A DNA stretch of 56,969 bases from Segatella hominis (lineage in GTDB: Bacteria > Bacteroidota > Bacteroidia > Bacteroidales > Bacteroidaceae). A program made the translations under genes and the position numbers. A model generated the notes under the pieces. The model was not told the DNA's origin. It worked only from the letters and a program-made list of their open reading frames with translations, and did not search any database. The stretch covers positions 1-56,969 of the forward strand of contig NZ_SGVY01000022.1 of NCBI RefSeq assembly GCF_004535825.1, written 5' to 3'. Positions 36,582-46,600 of the stretch are shown one piece after another (position 1 is the first letter of the stretch; the number at the start of each line of letters is the position of its first letter).

Positions 36582-38120
36582 ATGGTATATAATTCATTTT
36601 TATTCATTTGGTTGTTCCCTATCATTTTTATGGTAGGGAACAATCTTACTGTTCCCTATCGCAAATATTTTTTTCTGATAGTCTCATACGGCATTTACAT
36701 CTATTACAACAAATGGATGACCCTCACTCTTATCGCCGTGAGCCTCATCTCCTACTTCTTTGCCAAATATCTGGAAAGGAATCAGAACAAGTATCTGGAG
36801 AAAGACCAGGAAAAAGATTTAGAGAAAAACCTGAGAAAAGACCCGGACAAGAAGAACTGCGGGAAAGAAGCTATCTGCGGGAAAGGAACAATCTGTGCAG
36901 GAGTCATTGCAACCATTCTTCCGCTTGTCGTTTTCAAATACGGGCACTTCATCTCGGAAAATCTTAGTTCCTTCACGGATATTTTCGGCTTCATCTCGGA
37001 TGAAAACCATTTCTCCATCATTGCCCCATTAGGCATTTCCTTCTTCACCTTCCAGGCTCTGAGCTATGTATTCGATGTTTACCGCAAGAAATATCCAGCC
37101 GAGCAAAATCTGTCGAACTATCTCACTTACATGGCTTTCTTCCCTTCCATGATAGCCGGTCCGATCAACAGATACGACCAACTGATGCCCCAGTTGAACA
37201 CGGTACAGGGTTTCAACCGTCCACTGGCAGAAAAAGGATTGAAAATGATACTTTGGGGAATGTTTCTCAAGGTAGTGATTGCTGACAGATTGCAGCTCTA
37301 TATCGACCCGGTTTTTGATGGTTTTCTCCAGGAAAGCGGTTCATCACTCCTGATGGCAGCCATTCTCTATTCCATCCAACTCTATACAGACTTCGCCGGC
37401 TATTCGCTCATGGCCATAGGCGCAGCAGCCACATTGGGCTACAATCTCAAACAGAATTTCCACAATCCCTACTTCTCCATCGGAATCACAGACTTCTGGC
37501 ACAGATGGCACATTACCTTGGCACATTGGCTCAGAGACTACATCTACATCCCACTGGGAGGAAGCCGTTGCTCGAAAAAACGGAACTATGCCAATATCCT
37601 CATTACATTCGCAGTAAGCGGAATCTGGCATGGAGCCAACTGGACCTTTATCGTATGGGGACTACTGCACGGACTGTTCCAGGTCATCGAAAAAATGCTC
37701 GGTTTACAAAAAAAGAAAGAATCCAAACTCTCTTCCACCGACATAGAGTCCTCCGCCCTCAAGCCGAGATATTTCTCCATGAAAAACAGAAGCATCCGGC
37801 TGGCAAGAATCGTCCTTACGTTTTTCCTCATCACATTCCTGTGGATTTTCTTCCGCATGAATACGATAGAAGATGCATGGATCGTGATAGAAAAGATATT
37901 TACCAGTCAGGACATGCATTTCGGAATCTGCGAGAAGTTTATCTATGTCTTTATCGCCATCGTATTCATCAAGGATCTGATAGACGAAATCCGTCCTTCC
38001 TGCAATCCGTTCTATCATTCAAAGACATGGGTGAGATGGGCCACCTATCTATTCATCTTTACAAGCATCCTACTCTTCGGAGTTTTCGATGCAGGTCAAT
38101 TCATTTATGCCAGATTTTAA
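36582..38120 (+). CDS. MBOAT family membrane O-acyltransferase (AlgI/DltB-like)
   Basis: 512 aa with about ten membrane helices. The MBOAT signature is DFWHRWHITLAHWLRDYIYI followed by AVSGIWHGANWTF, whose His (in WHGANW) is the invariant catalytic residue. A Lys/Glu/Asn-rich insertion near residues 65-105 (NQNKYLEKDQEKDLEKNLRK) is unusual in length and nearly repetitive (repeat of EKDxEKDLEKN). Members move acyl groups from the cytosol to extracellular glycans or teichoic acids. The next gene, 4 bp downstream, encodes an SGNH-like partner, as in alg and dlt systems. Confidence 0.93.
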   Translation: MVYNSFLFIWLFPIIFMVGNNLTVPYRKYFFLIVSYGIYIYYNKWMTLTLIAVSLISYFFAKYLERNQNKYLEKDQEKDLEKNLRKDPDKKNCGKEAICGKGTICAGVIATILPLVVFKYGHFISENLSSFTDIFGFISDENHFSIIAPLGISFFTFQALSYVFDVYRKKYPAEQNLSNYLTYMAFFPSMIAGPINRYDQLMPQLNTVQGFNRPLAEKGLKMILWGMFLKVVIADRLQLYIDPVFDGFLQESGSSLLMAAILYSIQLYTDFAGYSLMAIGAAATLGYNLKQNFHNPYFSIGITDFWHRWHITLAHWLRDYIYIPLGGSRCSKKRNYANILITFAVSGIWHGANWTFIVWGLLHGLFQVIEKMLGLQKKKESKLSSTDIESSALKPRYFSMKNRSIRLARIVLTFFLITFLWIFFRMNTIEDAWIVIEKIFTSQDMHFGICEKFIYVFIAIVFIKDLIDEIRPSCNPFYHSKTWVRWATYLFIFTSILLFGVFDAGQFIYARF

Positions 38121-38124
38121 AGTC

Positions 38125-39000
38125 ATGAGAAAGTTTTTTGGTAAAATATCGGTATTCATCCTGTTGATGGCACTCATCTATGTAGCCCTCAGCACAGGCT
38201 TTTACTTTCTGGAATCACATGCCAAAGGGGAAAGTGGAAGACTGAAATACATCCATGACCAGTTGAAAGCAGATCATCTGATCATGGGTTCATCGCGCGC
38301 CCTTCACCATTATAATCCCCATTATCTTACACCTTATTATAATATAGGGGAAGACCGCATGGGAATCATTTTCAATTATGGCAGGCTGCAACTGGTAGAA
38401 GAAAGGAACAAGGTGAAATCCATTATCTACGACGTGGAACCAGACTACGACCTGCTGGAAGATGACAACACGACGTATCTCGGCAATCTGCGTCCTTACT
38501 ATTGGCGCAATCATATCAGCTCTATCTTCCATGACGTGGATGCAACGGAACGCTTCAAAATGCTATTTCCGTTCTATCCTTTCAACTCGCGCCTGCTGAA
38601 ACTTCTTGCAGATACAAGAGCAGAAGACCTTACAGACAAAAAGGGATTTGTGCCCTACGAGGGTTGCCAGGACATCATACCGGAAAACCTGCCGCAAGAC
38701 AAGCATGACAAACTGAAATATGAATACCTGCAGAAACTCATCACGACCTGCCAGCAACAGCAGATCCAACTGATATTTGCCGCCTCTCCCCAACTCTCAT
38801 ACCAGAGCGACTCGGTGTTCATACCTCTGAAAAAGATCTGCAAAGCCCAGAAGATTCCTTTGCTGAATCATTTCTGCGACAAACGCTTCACAAAGCACAG
38901 AGAATGGTTTCACAATGCCAATCATCTCAATGAAACAGGAGCTGATATTTATTCTAAAATGATAGCAGAAGAGTTACAAAGAATCAACGGCAAACAATAA
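38125..39000 (+). CDS. SGNH/DltD-like membrane-anchored protein
   Basis: 291 aa from the ATG at 38125, 4 bp after the MBOAT stop; an earlier ATG at 38089 overlaps that gene. One N-terminal helix (VFILLMALIYVALSTGFYFL) anchors a periplasmic domain. Block I is LIMGSSRALHHY (candidate nucleophile Ser56 or Ser57). Block V reads HNANHLNETGA, where the usual DxxH acidic residue is Asn, so the catalytic dyad may be altered. In alginate and teichoic acid systems, such partners accept or hand over the acyl group from the MBOAT channel. Confidence 0.8.
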   Translation: MRKFFGKISVFILLMALIYVALSTGFYFLESHAKGESGRLKYIHDQLKADHLIMGSSRALHHYNPHYLTPYYNIGEDRMGIIFNYGRLQLVEERNKVKSIIYDVEPDYDLLEDDNTTYLGNLRPYYWRNHISSIFHDVDATERFKMLFPFYPFNSRLLKLLADTRAEDLTDKKGFVPYEGCQDIIPENLPQDKHDKLKYEYLQKLITTCQQQQIQLIFAASPQLSYQSDSVFIPLKKICKAQKIPLLNHFCDKRFTKHREWFHNANHLNETGADIYSKMIAEELQRINGKQ

Positions 39001-39046
39001 ACTCGCCGATTATGCGTTCTTTCTATAAATGCGAGTATATTAAGTC

Positions 39047-39463
39047 ATGAAAGAATTAGGAAGAATCATACAATTAAATAAAAAGGAGGAAGAAGGTTAC
39101 TGTTCCTGCACCGACAAGGATGCGGGTCTGCCGTTCGTGCCCAAACGCCTCTACTGGATATACGACGTGCCGGGAGGAGAAAGCCGCGGAGGACATGCTC
39201 ACAAAAAGCTGAAGCAGATCATCATAGCCGCCAGCGGTTCCTTTACCGTTCATCTGGACGATGGACATGAGAAAAAGGACTACTTCCTGAACCGCCCTGA
39301 GCAGGGACTTCTGCTCGATACGGAAATATGGCGAACCATTGATGATTTCTCATCAGGTGCCGTCTGTCTGGTCTTAGCCTCCAGACTGTATGAGCCGGAA
39401 GACTATCTCTATGAATATGAAGACTTCATCGATTACATCCAAGAAAGAGAAGCCGGGAAATAA
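39047..39463 (+). CDS. WxcM/QdtA-type cupin (sugar 3,4-ketoisomerase family)
   Basis: 138 aa. Cupin fold with YDVPGGESRGGHAHKKLKQI (metal/catalytic His in GGHAH), SGSFTVHLDDGHEKKDYFLN and a C-terminal ASRLYEPEDYLYEYEDF, the FdtA/QdtA/WxcM pattern. These enzymes isomerise dTDP-4-keto-6-deoxyglucose in nucleotide sugar synthesis. The usual aminotransferase and acetyltransferase partners are not in the cluster, so the substrate is not certain. Confidence 0.85.
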   Translation: MKELGRIIQLNKKEEEGYCSCTDKDAGLPFVPKRLYWIYDVPGGESRGGHAHKKLKQIIIAASGSFTVHLDDGHEKKDYFLNRPEQGLLLDTEIWRTIDDFSSGAVCLVLASRLYEPEDYLYEYEDFIDYIQEREAGK

Positions 39464-39499
39464 AAACTTCAGCCAAAATGATAGAAATCAGAAGATAAT

Positions 39500-40453
39500 A
39501 TGATAGAAATCAAAAGATATACACCCCAAGAGAAACAAGACTGGAATGACTTCGTGGCAAAATCCAGGCAAGGCACGTTTCTTTTTGACAGAAACTATAT
39601 GGATTATCATCAGGACAGATTTCATGACCATTCCCTGATGATTTTCTATAACGGAAAACTCTGTGCTTTGCTGCCAGCAAATGAAGTTGTAGATAAAACC
39701 CTTGTTTCACATCAGGGACTCACATACGGCGGACTGCTGACCTGCAACAAAATGACGGCTGCCATCACCTGTCAGGTATTTGATGCTATCAATATCTATC
39801 TGAAAGAAAAAGGATTTCAGAAAGTCATATACAAAGCAATACCTTGGATTTACCACAACATTCCATCGGAGGAAGATCTCTATGCCATCATGCAAACATG
39901 TAAGGCCCGGTTGTTGGCAAGAGAAATCTCCACCACCATTCCCCTGATGCATAAACTGCGTTTTTCCGAACAAAGAAGAAGAGGAATTCATAAGGCCAAC
40001 CGCTGCAACTTGTCTATCCATGAAGCAAACATGAATGATATCTGGGAGTTCTGGAACATTCTCAATACTAATCTCCAGCACAAATATCATACTGCTCCGG
40101 TTCACACCTATGAGGAATTGAAACTTCTGATGACACGATTCCCAGAAAACATCAAGGGCTATGTGGTAAAGGATGCAGAAAACCACAACGTTCTCGCAGG
40201 AAGCCTCATCTACATCACCCCGCAAGTGACGCATACCCAATACATCGCAGCATCACCTCAAGGGAAAGAAGAGGGAGCACTCGACCTGCTCTTTGATGAG
40301 TTGATCAACCAAAAGCAATGGAATACGACCTATTTTGATTTTGGAAAATCAACCGAGCAACAAGGTACTTATCTCAATGAGAATCTCATCCACCAGAAAG
40401 AAGGATTTGGAGGAAGAGGCGTCGTTTATGATACTTACGAATGGGAACTGTAG
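39500..40453 (+). CDS. FemAB-like GNAT acyltransferase
   Basis: 317 aa. Resembles the FemAB/GNAT proteins beside surface polysaccharide genes: KQDWNDFVAKSRQGTFLFDR at the start, LMIFYNGKLCALLPANEVVD, the HQGLTYGGLL turn and a C-terminal acetyltransferase half. Its last part contains GSLIYITPQVTHTQYIAASP and TTYFDFGKSTEQQG. It probably attaches an amino acid or acyl group to a cell-surface sugar. Last gene of the same-strand run that starts at the MATE gene. Confidence 0.8.
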   Translation: MIEIKRYTPQEKQDWNDFVAKSRQGTFLFDRNYMDYHQDRFHDHSLMIFYNGKLCALLPANEVVDKTLVSHQGLTYGGLLTCNKMTAAITCQVFDAINIYLKEKGFQKVIYKAIPWIYHNIPSEEDLYAIMQTCKARLLAREISTTIPLMHKLRFSEQRRRGIHKANRCNLSIHEANMNDIWEFWNILNTNLQHKYHTAPVHTYEELKLLMTRFPENIKGYVVKDAENHNVLAGSLIYITPQVTHTQYIAASPQGKEEGALDLLFDELINQKQWNTTYFDFGKSTEQQGTYLNENLIHQKEGFGGRGVVYDTYEWEL

Positions 40454-40502
40454 AAATTCTTCAAATACTTGAAAATAGAAACTTTAGAAAGAACAATATA
40501 AG

Positions 40503-40541
40503 AAAATCCCGGAAACATCTTGACTGAGTTTCCGGGATTTT
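40503..40541. terminator. Bidirectional terminator between femAB-like and lutC
   Basis: AAAATCCCGGAAAC (40503-40516) and GTTTCCGGGATTTT (40528-40541) form a perfect 14-bp stem with an 11-base loop; the stem ends give T-runs on both strands. Confidence 0.85.
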
Positions 40542-40578
40542 CTTTATATATAGATTCTGCTAAATGAACTGCAAAAAG

Positions 40579-40602
40579 TCAACAGTTAACAGTTAACAGT
40601 TG
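40579..40602. repeat. Dispersed GTTAACTGTTAAC repeat, copy 4 (inverted)
   Basis: GTCAACAGTTAACAGTTAAC plus AGTTG, the inverted form of the copies at 6026 and 9914. Confidence 0.6.
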
Positions 40603-40624
40603 TTTTTTATATACCTATGACATT

Positions 40625-41251
40625 TTAGCAAAGCACGATTGTCACACCTCTGGCAGCCTGCGCTCCCATAACAAGAGCCTGTTCAATATCAGCAGTCTTG
40701 CTCGGTCCACTAATAAATATACCGAAATTATATTTCGGATCCATCTCGATGCGGGCATAAGCCTCATGCATATTGTTTACCACAGACTTCTCATCAAGGA
40801 TAATAACCAAGTATTCCGAAATGAAAAGTTCAGCCTTCTCCTTCATGGTCTGAGGAATCCAGACACAACCATTTTCAGCTACGCCCAACTGTCCACGGAC
40901 TACGCAGACATCCGTACCATTCAGTTCGTTGGCCTCAGCCACAGTATCCGGATTGCGCAAAACGACTTCATCCGTTCCCCCATCAGGAGTAAAAGCCTGC
41001 AATTTTTCCAACTGAATATCTGGCAGATTGCTGGCAAACACCTTCGCCTGAGGATAAGCCATTCTCACAATCTCGTTGAGCATATCGTCATCCTTGCTGG
41101 CTCTCATCACATGAGCACCCACAGACTGGCTCATGGCAACAAACTGCTGCAAAGTATCCTCATACTGAATGCCTTTGATTTCTACAGAAGGCTTATCGAA
41201 TTGAACATGCGTATTCTTACGCAACTTATTCAGGAAATCTTCTTTTTTCAT
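40625..41251 (-). CDS. lutC: Lactate utilization protein C (LUD domain)
   Basis: 208 aa from the ATG at 41251, whose ATGA overlaps the lutB stop; a GGAGG ribosome site lies within the lutB end. Matches the LutC/YkgG (DUF162/LUD) family: NPDTVAEANELNGTDVCVVR and NFGIFISGPSKTADIEQALV are conserved. It works with LutA and LutB to oxidise L-lactate to pyruvate at the membrane. Last gene of lutABC. Confidence 0.92.
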   Translation of the reverse strand: MKKEDFLNKLRKNTHVQFDKPSVEIKGIQYEDTLQQFVAMSQSVGAHVMRASKDDDMLNEIVRMAYPQAKVFASNLPDIQLEKLQAFTPDGGTDEVVLRNPDTVAEANELNGTDVCVVRGQLGVAENGCVWIPQTMKEKAELFISEYLVIILDEKSVVNNMHEAYARIEMDPKYNFGIFISGPSKTADIEQALVMGAQAARGVTIVLC

Positions 41252-42621
41252 TTTACTTTCCCCTCCTTCCATAATTGATGAAACGACTTCTTCGCAAACT
41301 CAGGCATGGCATGGCCAATACCCCAAGCATTCCAATTACTGAAATGTGTGCAACACTCTGGAATCAGATTGGCAAGTGGCGCAAATTTCAAGGCTGTGGT
41401 ATAAAGTGAAGGACGGTCGAAGAGATATTCCATACCGCTGGACATCGCCTTCTTGATAGGATTAGCCTTGCCCAATCTGTCAAGGCTCTGACGCCAGACA
41501 TAAATCTGGGAACCCGGACCCACCTTGGAAGGACAGACATTATCACACGACAGACACAAGGTGCAGGCAGAAACATTATCCGCATATTTCTGAGGATTCT
41601 TCAGCATACCCAAATTCACACCCACAGGACCAGGAATGAAATAAGTATAACTGTATCCACCGGAACGACGATAGACAGGACAAGTATTCATGCAGGCGCC
41701 GCAACGCATACACTTCAAAGTCTGCCAATGGTCTTTATCTGCCAGAATATCACTCCTGCCATTATCCACCAGAACCACATGCATTTCTGCACCCGGACGA
41801 GCCTGACGGAAATGAGAAGTAAAAGCAGTAGTAGGCTGACCTGTACCGCAACGGCAAAGCAGACGCTGGAATACCGCCAAAGACTTGTAATCAGGAACCA
41901 ACTTTTCAATACCCATCGCCACAATATGAAGCTTAGGCATGGAAGTCGTCATATCAGCATTACCTTCATTGGTACAAACCACGCAATCACCCGTTTCAGC
42001 CACTCCAAAATTACATCCAGTCATTCCTGCTCCAGCCTCCATAAACTGGTCGCGAAGATGATGGCGGGCACAGCGGGTGAGATAAGTTGGGTCATAATTT
42101 CCTATTTCCTTAGAGATACCTTTCTCCTCAAACATCTTGCCCACTTCTTCACGCTTGAGATGGATGGCAGGCATCACGATATGGCTCGGTTTCTGACCCA
42201 AGAGTTGGATAATACGCTCACCCAAGTCAGTTTCCACCACATCAATACCATGCTTTTCCAGGTAAGGATTCATCTCACACTCTTCGGTAAGCATAGACTT
42301 TGATTTCACCATTTTCTTCACATGATGATCATTCAGAATGCCGAGCACAATCTCATTAAATTCCTGCGCATCCTTTGCCCAATGTACCTTGACACCACGA
42401 CTCTCCAGATTCTTGGAAAAAACATCAAGATAATCTGCCAGATGGGTAATCGTATGCATCTTAATTTCAGAAGCCAGTTCGCGAAGATCTTCCCATTCCG
42501 GAAGTTCATGCGCCATCTTATCTCTCTTTTGTCTTACAGACCAGAAGGTAGCATCATGCCAGGTGGTCTTTTCTACATCTGCCGTAAACTTAGCGGCTCT
42601 CTTGGAATGTTCTGTACTCAT
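41248..42621 (-). CDS. lutB: Lactate utilization protein B, Fe-S subunit
   Basis: 457 aa. The N-terminal part is a LUD domain; then come two 4Fe-4S motifs, CMRCGACMNTCPVYR (about residues 312-326) and CTLCLSCDNVCPSKV (about 363-377). This is the LutB layout. It overlaps lutA and lutC by 4 bp each (ATGA), so translation of all three is coupled. Confidence 0.94.
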   Translation of the reverse strand: MSTEHSKRAAKFTADVEKTTWHDATFWSVRQKRDKMAHELPEWEDLRELASEIKMHTITHLADYLDVFSKNLESRGVKVHWAKDAQEFNEIVLGILNDHHVKKMVKSKSMLTEECEMNPYLEKHGIDVVETDLGERIIQLLGQKPSHIVMPAIHLKREEVGKMFEEKGISKEIGNYDPTYLTRCARHHLRDQFMEAGAGMTGCNFGVAETGDCVVCTNEGNADMTTSMPKLHIVAMGIEKLVPDYKSLAVFQRLLCRCGTGQPTTAFTSHFRQARPGAEMHVVLVDNGRSDILADKDHWQTLKCMRCGACMNTCPVYRRSGGYSYTYFIPGPVGVNLGMLKNPQKYADNVSACTLCLSCDNVCPSKVGPGSQIYVWRQSLDRLGKANPIKKAMSSGMEYLFDRPSLYTTALKFAPLANLIPECCTHFSNWNAWGIGHAMPEFAKKSFHQLWKEGKVK

Positions 42622-43355
42622 AGTCCTGCAGCTAAAATTTGTACAACATGAATGAATTGAATAGGCATTTTCTCCTTCTTGGCAATGCCTGCCATGTGCA
42701 TCAGACAGGAAGAATCCGGACCGGTAACATATTCTGCTCCCGTTGCCATGTGGCGTCTGATCTTGTCCTCACCCATACGGGTAGAAACAGCGGGCTCTTC
42801 GATAGAAAACATACCACCGAATCCACAGCATTCATCCTTACGTTCTGGTTCATGAATGGTAATTCCATCCACCATATTCAATAAATCAATAATCTTATTG
42901 AACGGCTGGACGTTTCTCTCTGAAGGTGATGACAACCCCAATTCCCTGACGCCATGGCAACTGTTGTGAACACTCACGGCATGAGGGAACTTGCCCGGCA
43001 CATGATCTACTTTCAGCACATCATGCAGGAATTCCACTATATCCATTATCTTACCGGAAGATACACACTCATGCTTACCCTCCAGAATCTTAGGATAATA
43101 CACTTTTACATAAGCTGCACACGAGGCAGAAGGAGCTACAATATAATCGTAGTCTCTAAAAAGATCATCAAAAGCCTCAATGACCTTCTCTGACTTGTTT
43201 TGGAAACCAGCATTCGCCATCGGTTGACCGCAACAAGTCTGTTTCTCTGGATAGTCCACATCCACACCGTAGTGTTTGAGCAACTTGTATGTAGCCACAC
43301 CAGCTTCAGGGTATAAGGCATCTACATAACAAGGGACAAATAAACCGACTCTCAT
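42618..43355 (-). CDS. lutA: Lactate utilization protein A, CCG domain subunit
   Basis: 245 aa with two cysteine-rich CCG domains (TCCGQPMANAGF near residue 40 and ECCGFGGMFSI near residue 176), as in LutA/YkgE and GlpC-like subunits. These bind a noncubane Fe-S cluster and take part in electron transfer from lactate. First gene of the operon; a -7 like box TACTTTTGC is the complement of 43414-43422. Confidence 0.94.
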   Translation of the reverse strand: MRVGLFVPCYVDALYPEAGVATYKLLKHYGVDVDYPEKQTCCGQPMANAGFQNKSEKVIEAFDDLFRDYDYIVAPSASCAAYVKVYYPKILEGKHECVSSGKIMDIVEFLHDVLKVDHVPGKFPHAVSVHNSCHGVRELGLSSPSERNVQPFNKIIDLLNMVDGITIHEPERKDECCGFGGMFSIEEPAVSTRMGEDKIRRHMATGAEYVTGPDSSCLMHMAGIAKKEKMPIQFIHVVQILAAGL

Positions 43356-43413
43356 TATTATATTAAATCTTGTTCTATGTTAATTTCTTAAGCTACAATT
43401 TTGCATAGCGAGC

Positions 43414-43422
43414 GCAAAAGTA
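43414..43422 (-). promoter_or_regulatory. -7 box of the lutABC promoter
   Basis: TACTTTTGC on the minus strand, 59 bases upstream of the lutA start. A -33 TTTG at the correct distance is not obvious, which fits a gene that needs an activator. Confidence 0.55.
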
Positions 43423-43507
43423 ACAAAATTATCCGAAAAATCAGACATTATAAAAAAATAAAAAGTAATAATTGATATTATTTAACGAAGAACTGGCACA
43501 AGAAAAA

Positions 43508-43539
43508 TTTGGTAAATTCAAATAAATGTCGTAACTTTG
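43508..43539 (+). promoter_or_regulatory. Promoter of carB
   Basis: TTTG at 43508-43511, a 20-base spacer, then TAACTTTG at 43532-43539. Confidence 0.8.
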
Positions 43540-43658
43540 CAACCTAAAATAGTGTATTTGCCTTTTGTACCCAAATTGCAAAACTAAGCATAAGACATTT
43601 CAGATGATACTTATAGAATTTATTACTTATAGTTAGAATATACTTATAGTTATTAAAT

Positions 43659-46600
43659 ATGAAGAAACAGCTTAAGAAAGTCCTCGTTCTTGGTTCCGGT
43701 GCTTTGAAGATCGGCCAGGCAGGTGAATTTGACTATTCCGGTTCGCAAGCTCTCAAGGCTTTGCGTGAGGAAGGTATTAGTTCAGTCCTCATCAATCCAA
43801 ACGTTGCTACAATTCAGACCAGTGAAGGTATTGCTGACAAGGTTTATTTCTTGCCGGTGACACCTTTTTTTGTGACTGAAATCATCAAGAAGGAGCGCCC
43901 AGATGGCATCATGCTCGCTTGGGGTGGACAGACAGGTTTGAACGTGGGTACTGAACTTTACCTCAGCGGTGTGCTCAAGGAGTACGGTGTAGATGTGTTA
44001 GGTACCTCTGTAGAGGCTATCATGAATACTGAAGACCGTGATCTCTTCGTGAAGGAGCTCAACAAGGTTGACCTCAAGGTTCCTGTAAGCCATGCTTGCG
44101 AGAACATGGAAGAAGCTGTGACTGCTGCCCGCAATATCGGCTACCCTATCATGATCCGTTCTGCCTATGCTTTGGGTGGTCTCGGTTCTGGTGTCTGCAA
44201 GACTGAAGAGGAATTCAAGGAAATCGCTGAATCTGCCTTCACTTTTGCGCCTCAGGTCCTCGTTGAGGAGAGCTTGAAGGGATGGAAGGAGATTGAGTTT
44301 GAGTGCATCCGTGATGCGAACGACCGTTGCTTCACCGTTGCATCGATGGAAAACTTCGACCCATTAGGTATTCACACTGGTGAGTCTATCGTGGTAGCTC
44401 CTACCTGTTCTCTTACCGACGAACAGGTGAAGATGTTGCAGGACATCGCTGTGAAGTGCGTTCGCCACCTCAACATCGTAGGTGAGTGCAACATCCAGTA
44501 TGCTTTCAATGCTGAGACCAACGACTACCGTATCATCGAGATCAACGCTCGTTTGAGCCGTTCTTCTGCTCTTGCTTCTAAGGCTACAGGTTATCCTTTG
44601 GCTTTCGTTGCTGCTAAGATTGCGCTCGGTTATACACTCGACCAGATTGGCGAGATGGGTACTTCTAACTCAGCTTACGTGGCTCCATCACTCGACTATA
44701 TGATCTGTAAGATTCCTCGTTGGGACCTTACCAAGTTTGCCGGTGTAAGCCGCAAGATCGGTTCTTCCATGAAGTCTGTAGGCGAAATCATGTCTATCGG
44801 CCGCTCATTCGAGGAAATGCTCCAGAAGGGTCTCCGTATGATTGGTCAGGGAATGCACGGTTTCGTAGGCAACGACCACACCAAGTTCGATAACCTGGAT
44901 GAGGAGCTTTCCAACCCTACCGACCTCCGTATCTTCGCCATCGCTCAGGCTTTGGAGGAAGGCTACACCATCGAGCGCATCGAGGAGTTAACCAAGATTG
45001 ACCCTTGGTTCATCGAGCGCATGAAGAATATCGTTGATTACAAGCATAAGCTTTCTGAATATAATACTTTGGAGGAGATTCCTGCTGAGGTTTTGCGCGA
45101 GGCTAAGGTATTGGGCTTCTCTGACTTCCAGATTGGCCGCTTCGTATTGAAGACTCAGAACACCAATATGGAGAAGGAGGTTCTCGCAGTTCGTGCTCTG
45201 CGTAAGAAGCTGAACATCCTTCCTGCCGTAAAGCGCATCCCTACTGTGGCAAGCGAGCATCCTGACCTCACCAACTATCTCTACATGACTTACGCCGTAG
45301 AGGGTTACGACGTCAACTACTACAAGAACGAGAAGTCTGTCATCGTTCTCGGTTCGGGTGCTTACCGCATCGGTTCTTCTGTAGAGTTCGACTGGTGTTC
45401 AGTAAACGCCATCAATACAGCCCGCAAGTTGGGATACAAGTCAATCATGATCAACTACAACCCAGAGACCGTATCTACCGACTACGATATGTGCGACCGT
45501 CTCTACTTCGATGAGCTTTCATTCGAGCGTGTACTCGATGTCATCGACCTGGAGTCACCACGTGGTGTGATTGTTTCCGTAGGTGGTCAGATTCCAAACA
45601 ACCTGGCTATGAAGCTCCATCGCCAGTCTGTGCCAATCTTAGGTACATCTCCTGTCAACATCGACCGTGCCGAGAACCGCGGTAAGTTCTCTGCCATGCT
45701 CGACAAACTTGGCATCGACCAGCCAAAGTGGAGCGCCCTCACCTCTATGGAGGATGTTCAGAAGTTCATCGACGAGGTAGGCTATCCGGTGCTCGTTCGT
45801 CCATCTTACGTCCTTTCTGGTGCAGCCATGAATGTTTGCCACAATGATGATGAGTTGCGTCGCTTCCTGGAGGCAGCTTCTGAGGTTTCCAAGGAGTACC
45901 CAGTGGTTATCTCTCAGTTTATGACAGAGACCAATGAGATTGAGTTCGACGGTGTGGCTCAGAACGGTGAGATTGTAGAGTATGGTATTTCAGAGCACGT
46001 AGAGTATGCGGGTGTTCACTCCGGTGACGCTACCATGACCTTCCCTGCTCAGCAGATTTCCTTCGCTACAGCCCGTCAGATCAAGAAGATTTCACGTGCC
46101 ATTGCCAAGGAGCTCAACATCTCGGGTCCTTTCAATATCCAGTACCTGGCTAAGGGTCGTGACGTGAAGGTGATCGAGTGTAACCTCCGTGCATCCCGTT
46201 CATTCCCATTCGTGAGCAAGGTATTGAAGCGCAACTTCATCGAAACTGCTACCCGCATCATGCTCGACGCTCCATACCAGAAGCCAGACAAGTCTGCTTT
46301 CGATATCGACCGCATGGGTGTGAAGGCTTCACAGTTCTCATTCGCCCGTTTGCAGAACGCAGACCCTGTTTTGGGTGTGGATATGAGTTCTACCGGTGAG
46401 GTAGGTTGTATGGGTGATACTTTCGAGGAGGCATTGCTCAACTCATTGATTGCCACCGGCTACAAGATTCCTTCTAAGGATAAGGGCATCATGCTTTCAA
46501 GCGGTGGTGCCAAGGAGAAGGCATCTCTGCTCGACGCAGCTCAGGCTTTGGTGAAGAATGGTTACACCATCTACGCTACAGCAGGTACAGCAAAGTTCCT

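Larger units (their letters stand above)
43356..43658. other. Divergent control region of lutABC and carB
   Basis: 302 bases with no gene. It holds the lut -7 box (43414-43422, minus strand) and the carB promoter (43508-43539). The carB leader is about 110 bases; I see no clear attenuator or riboswitch in it. Confidence 0.65.
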
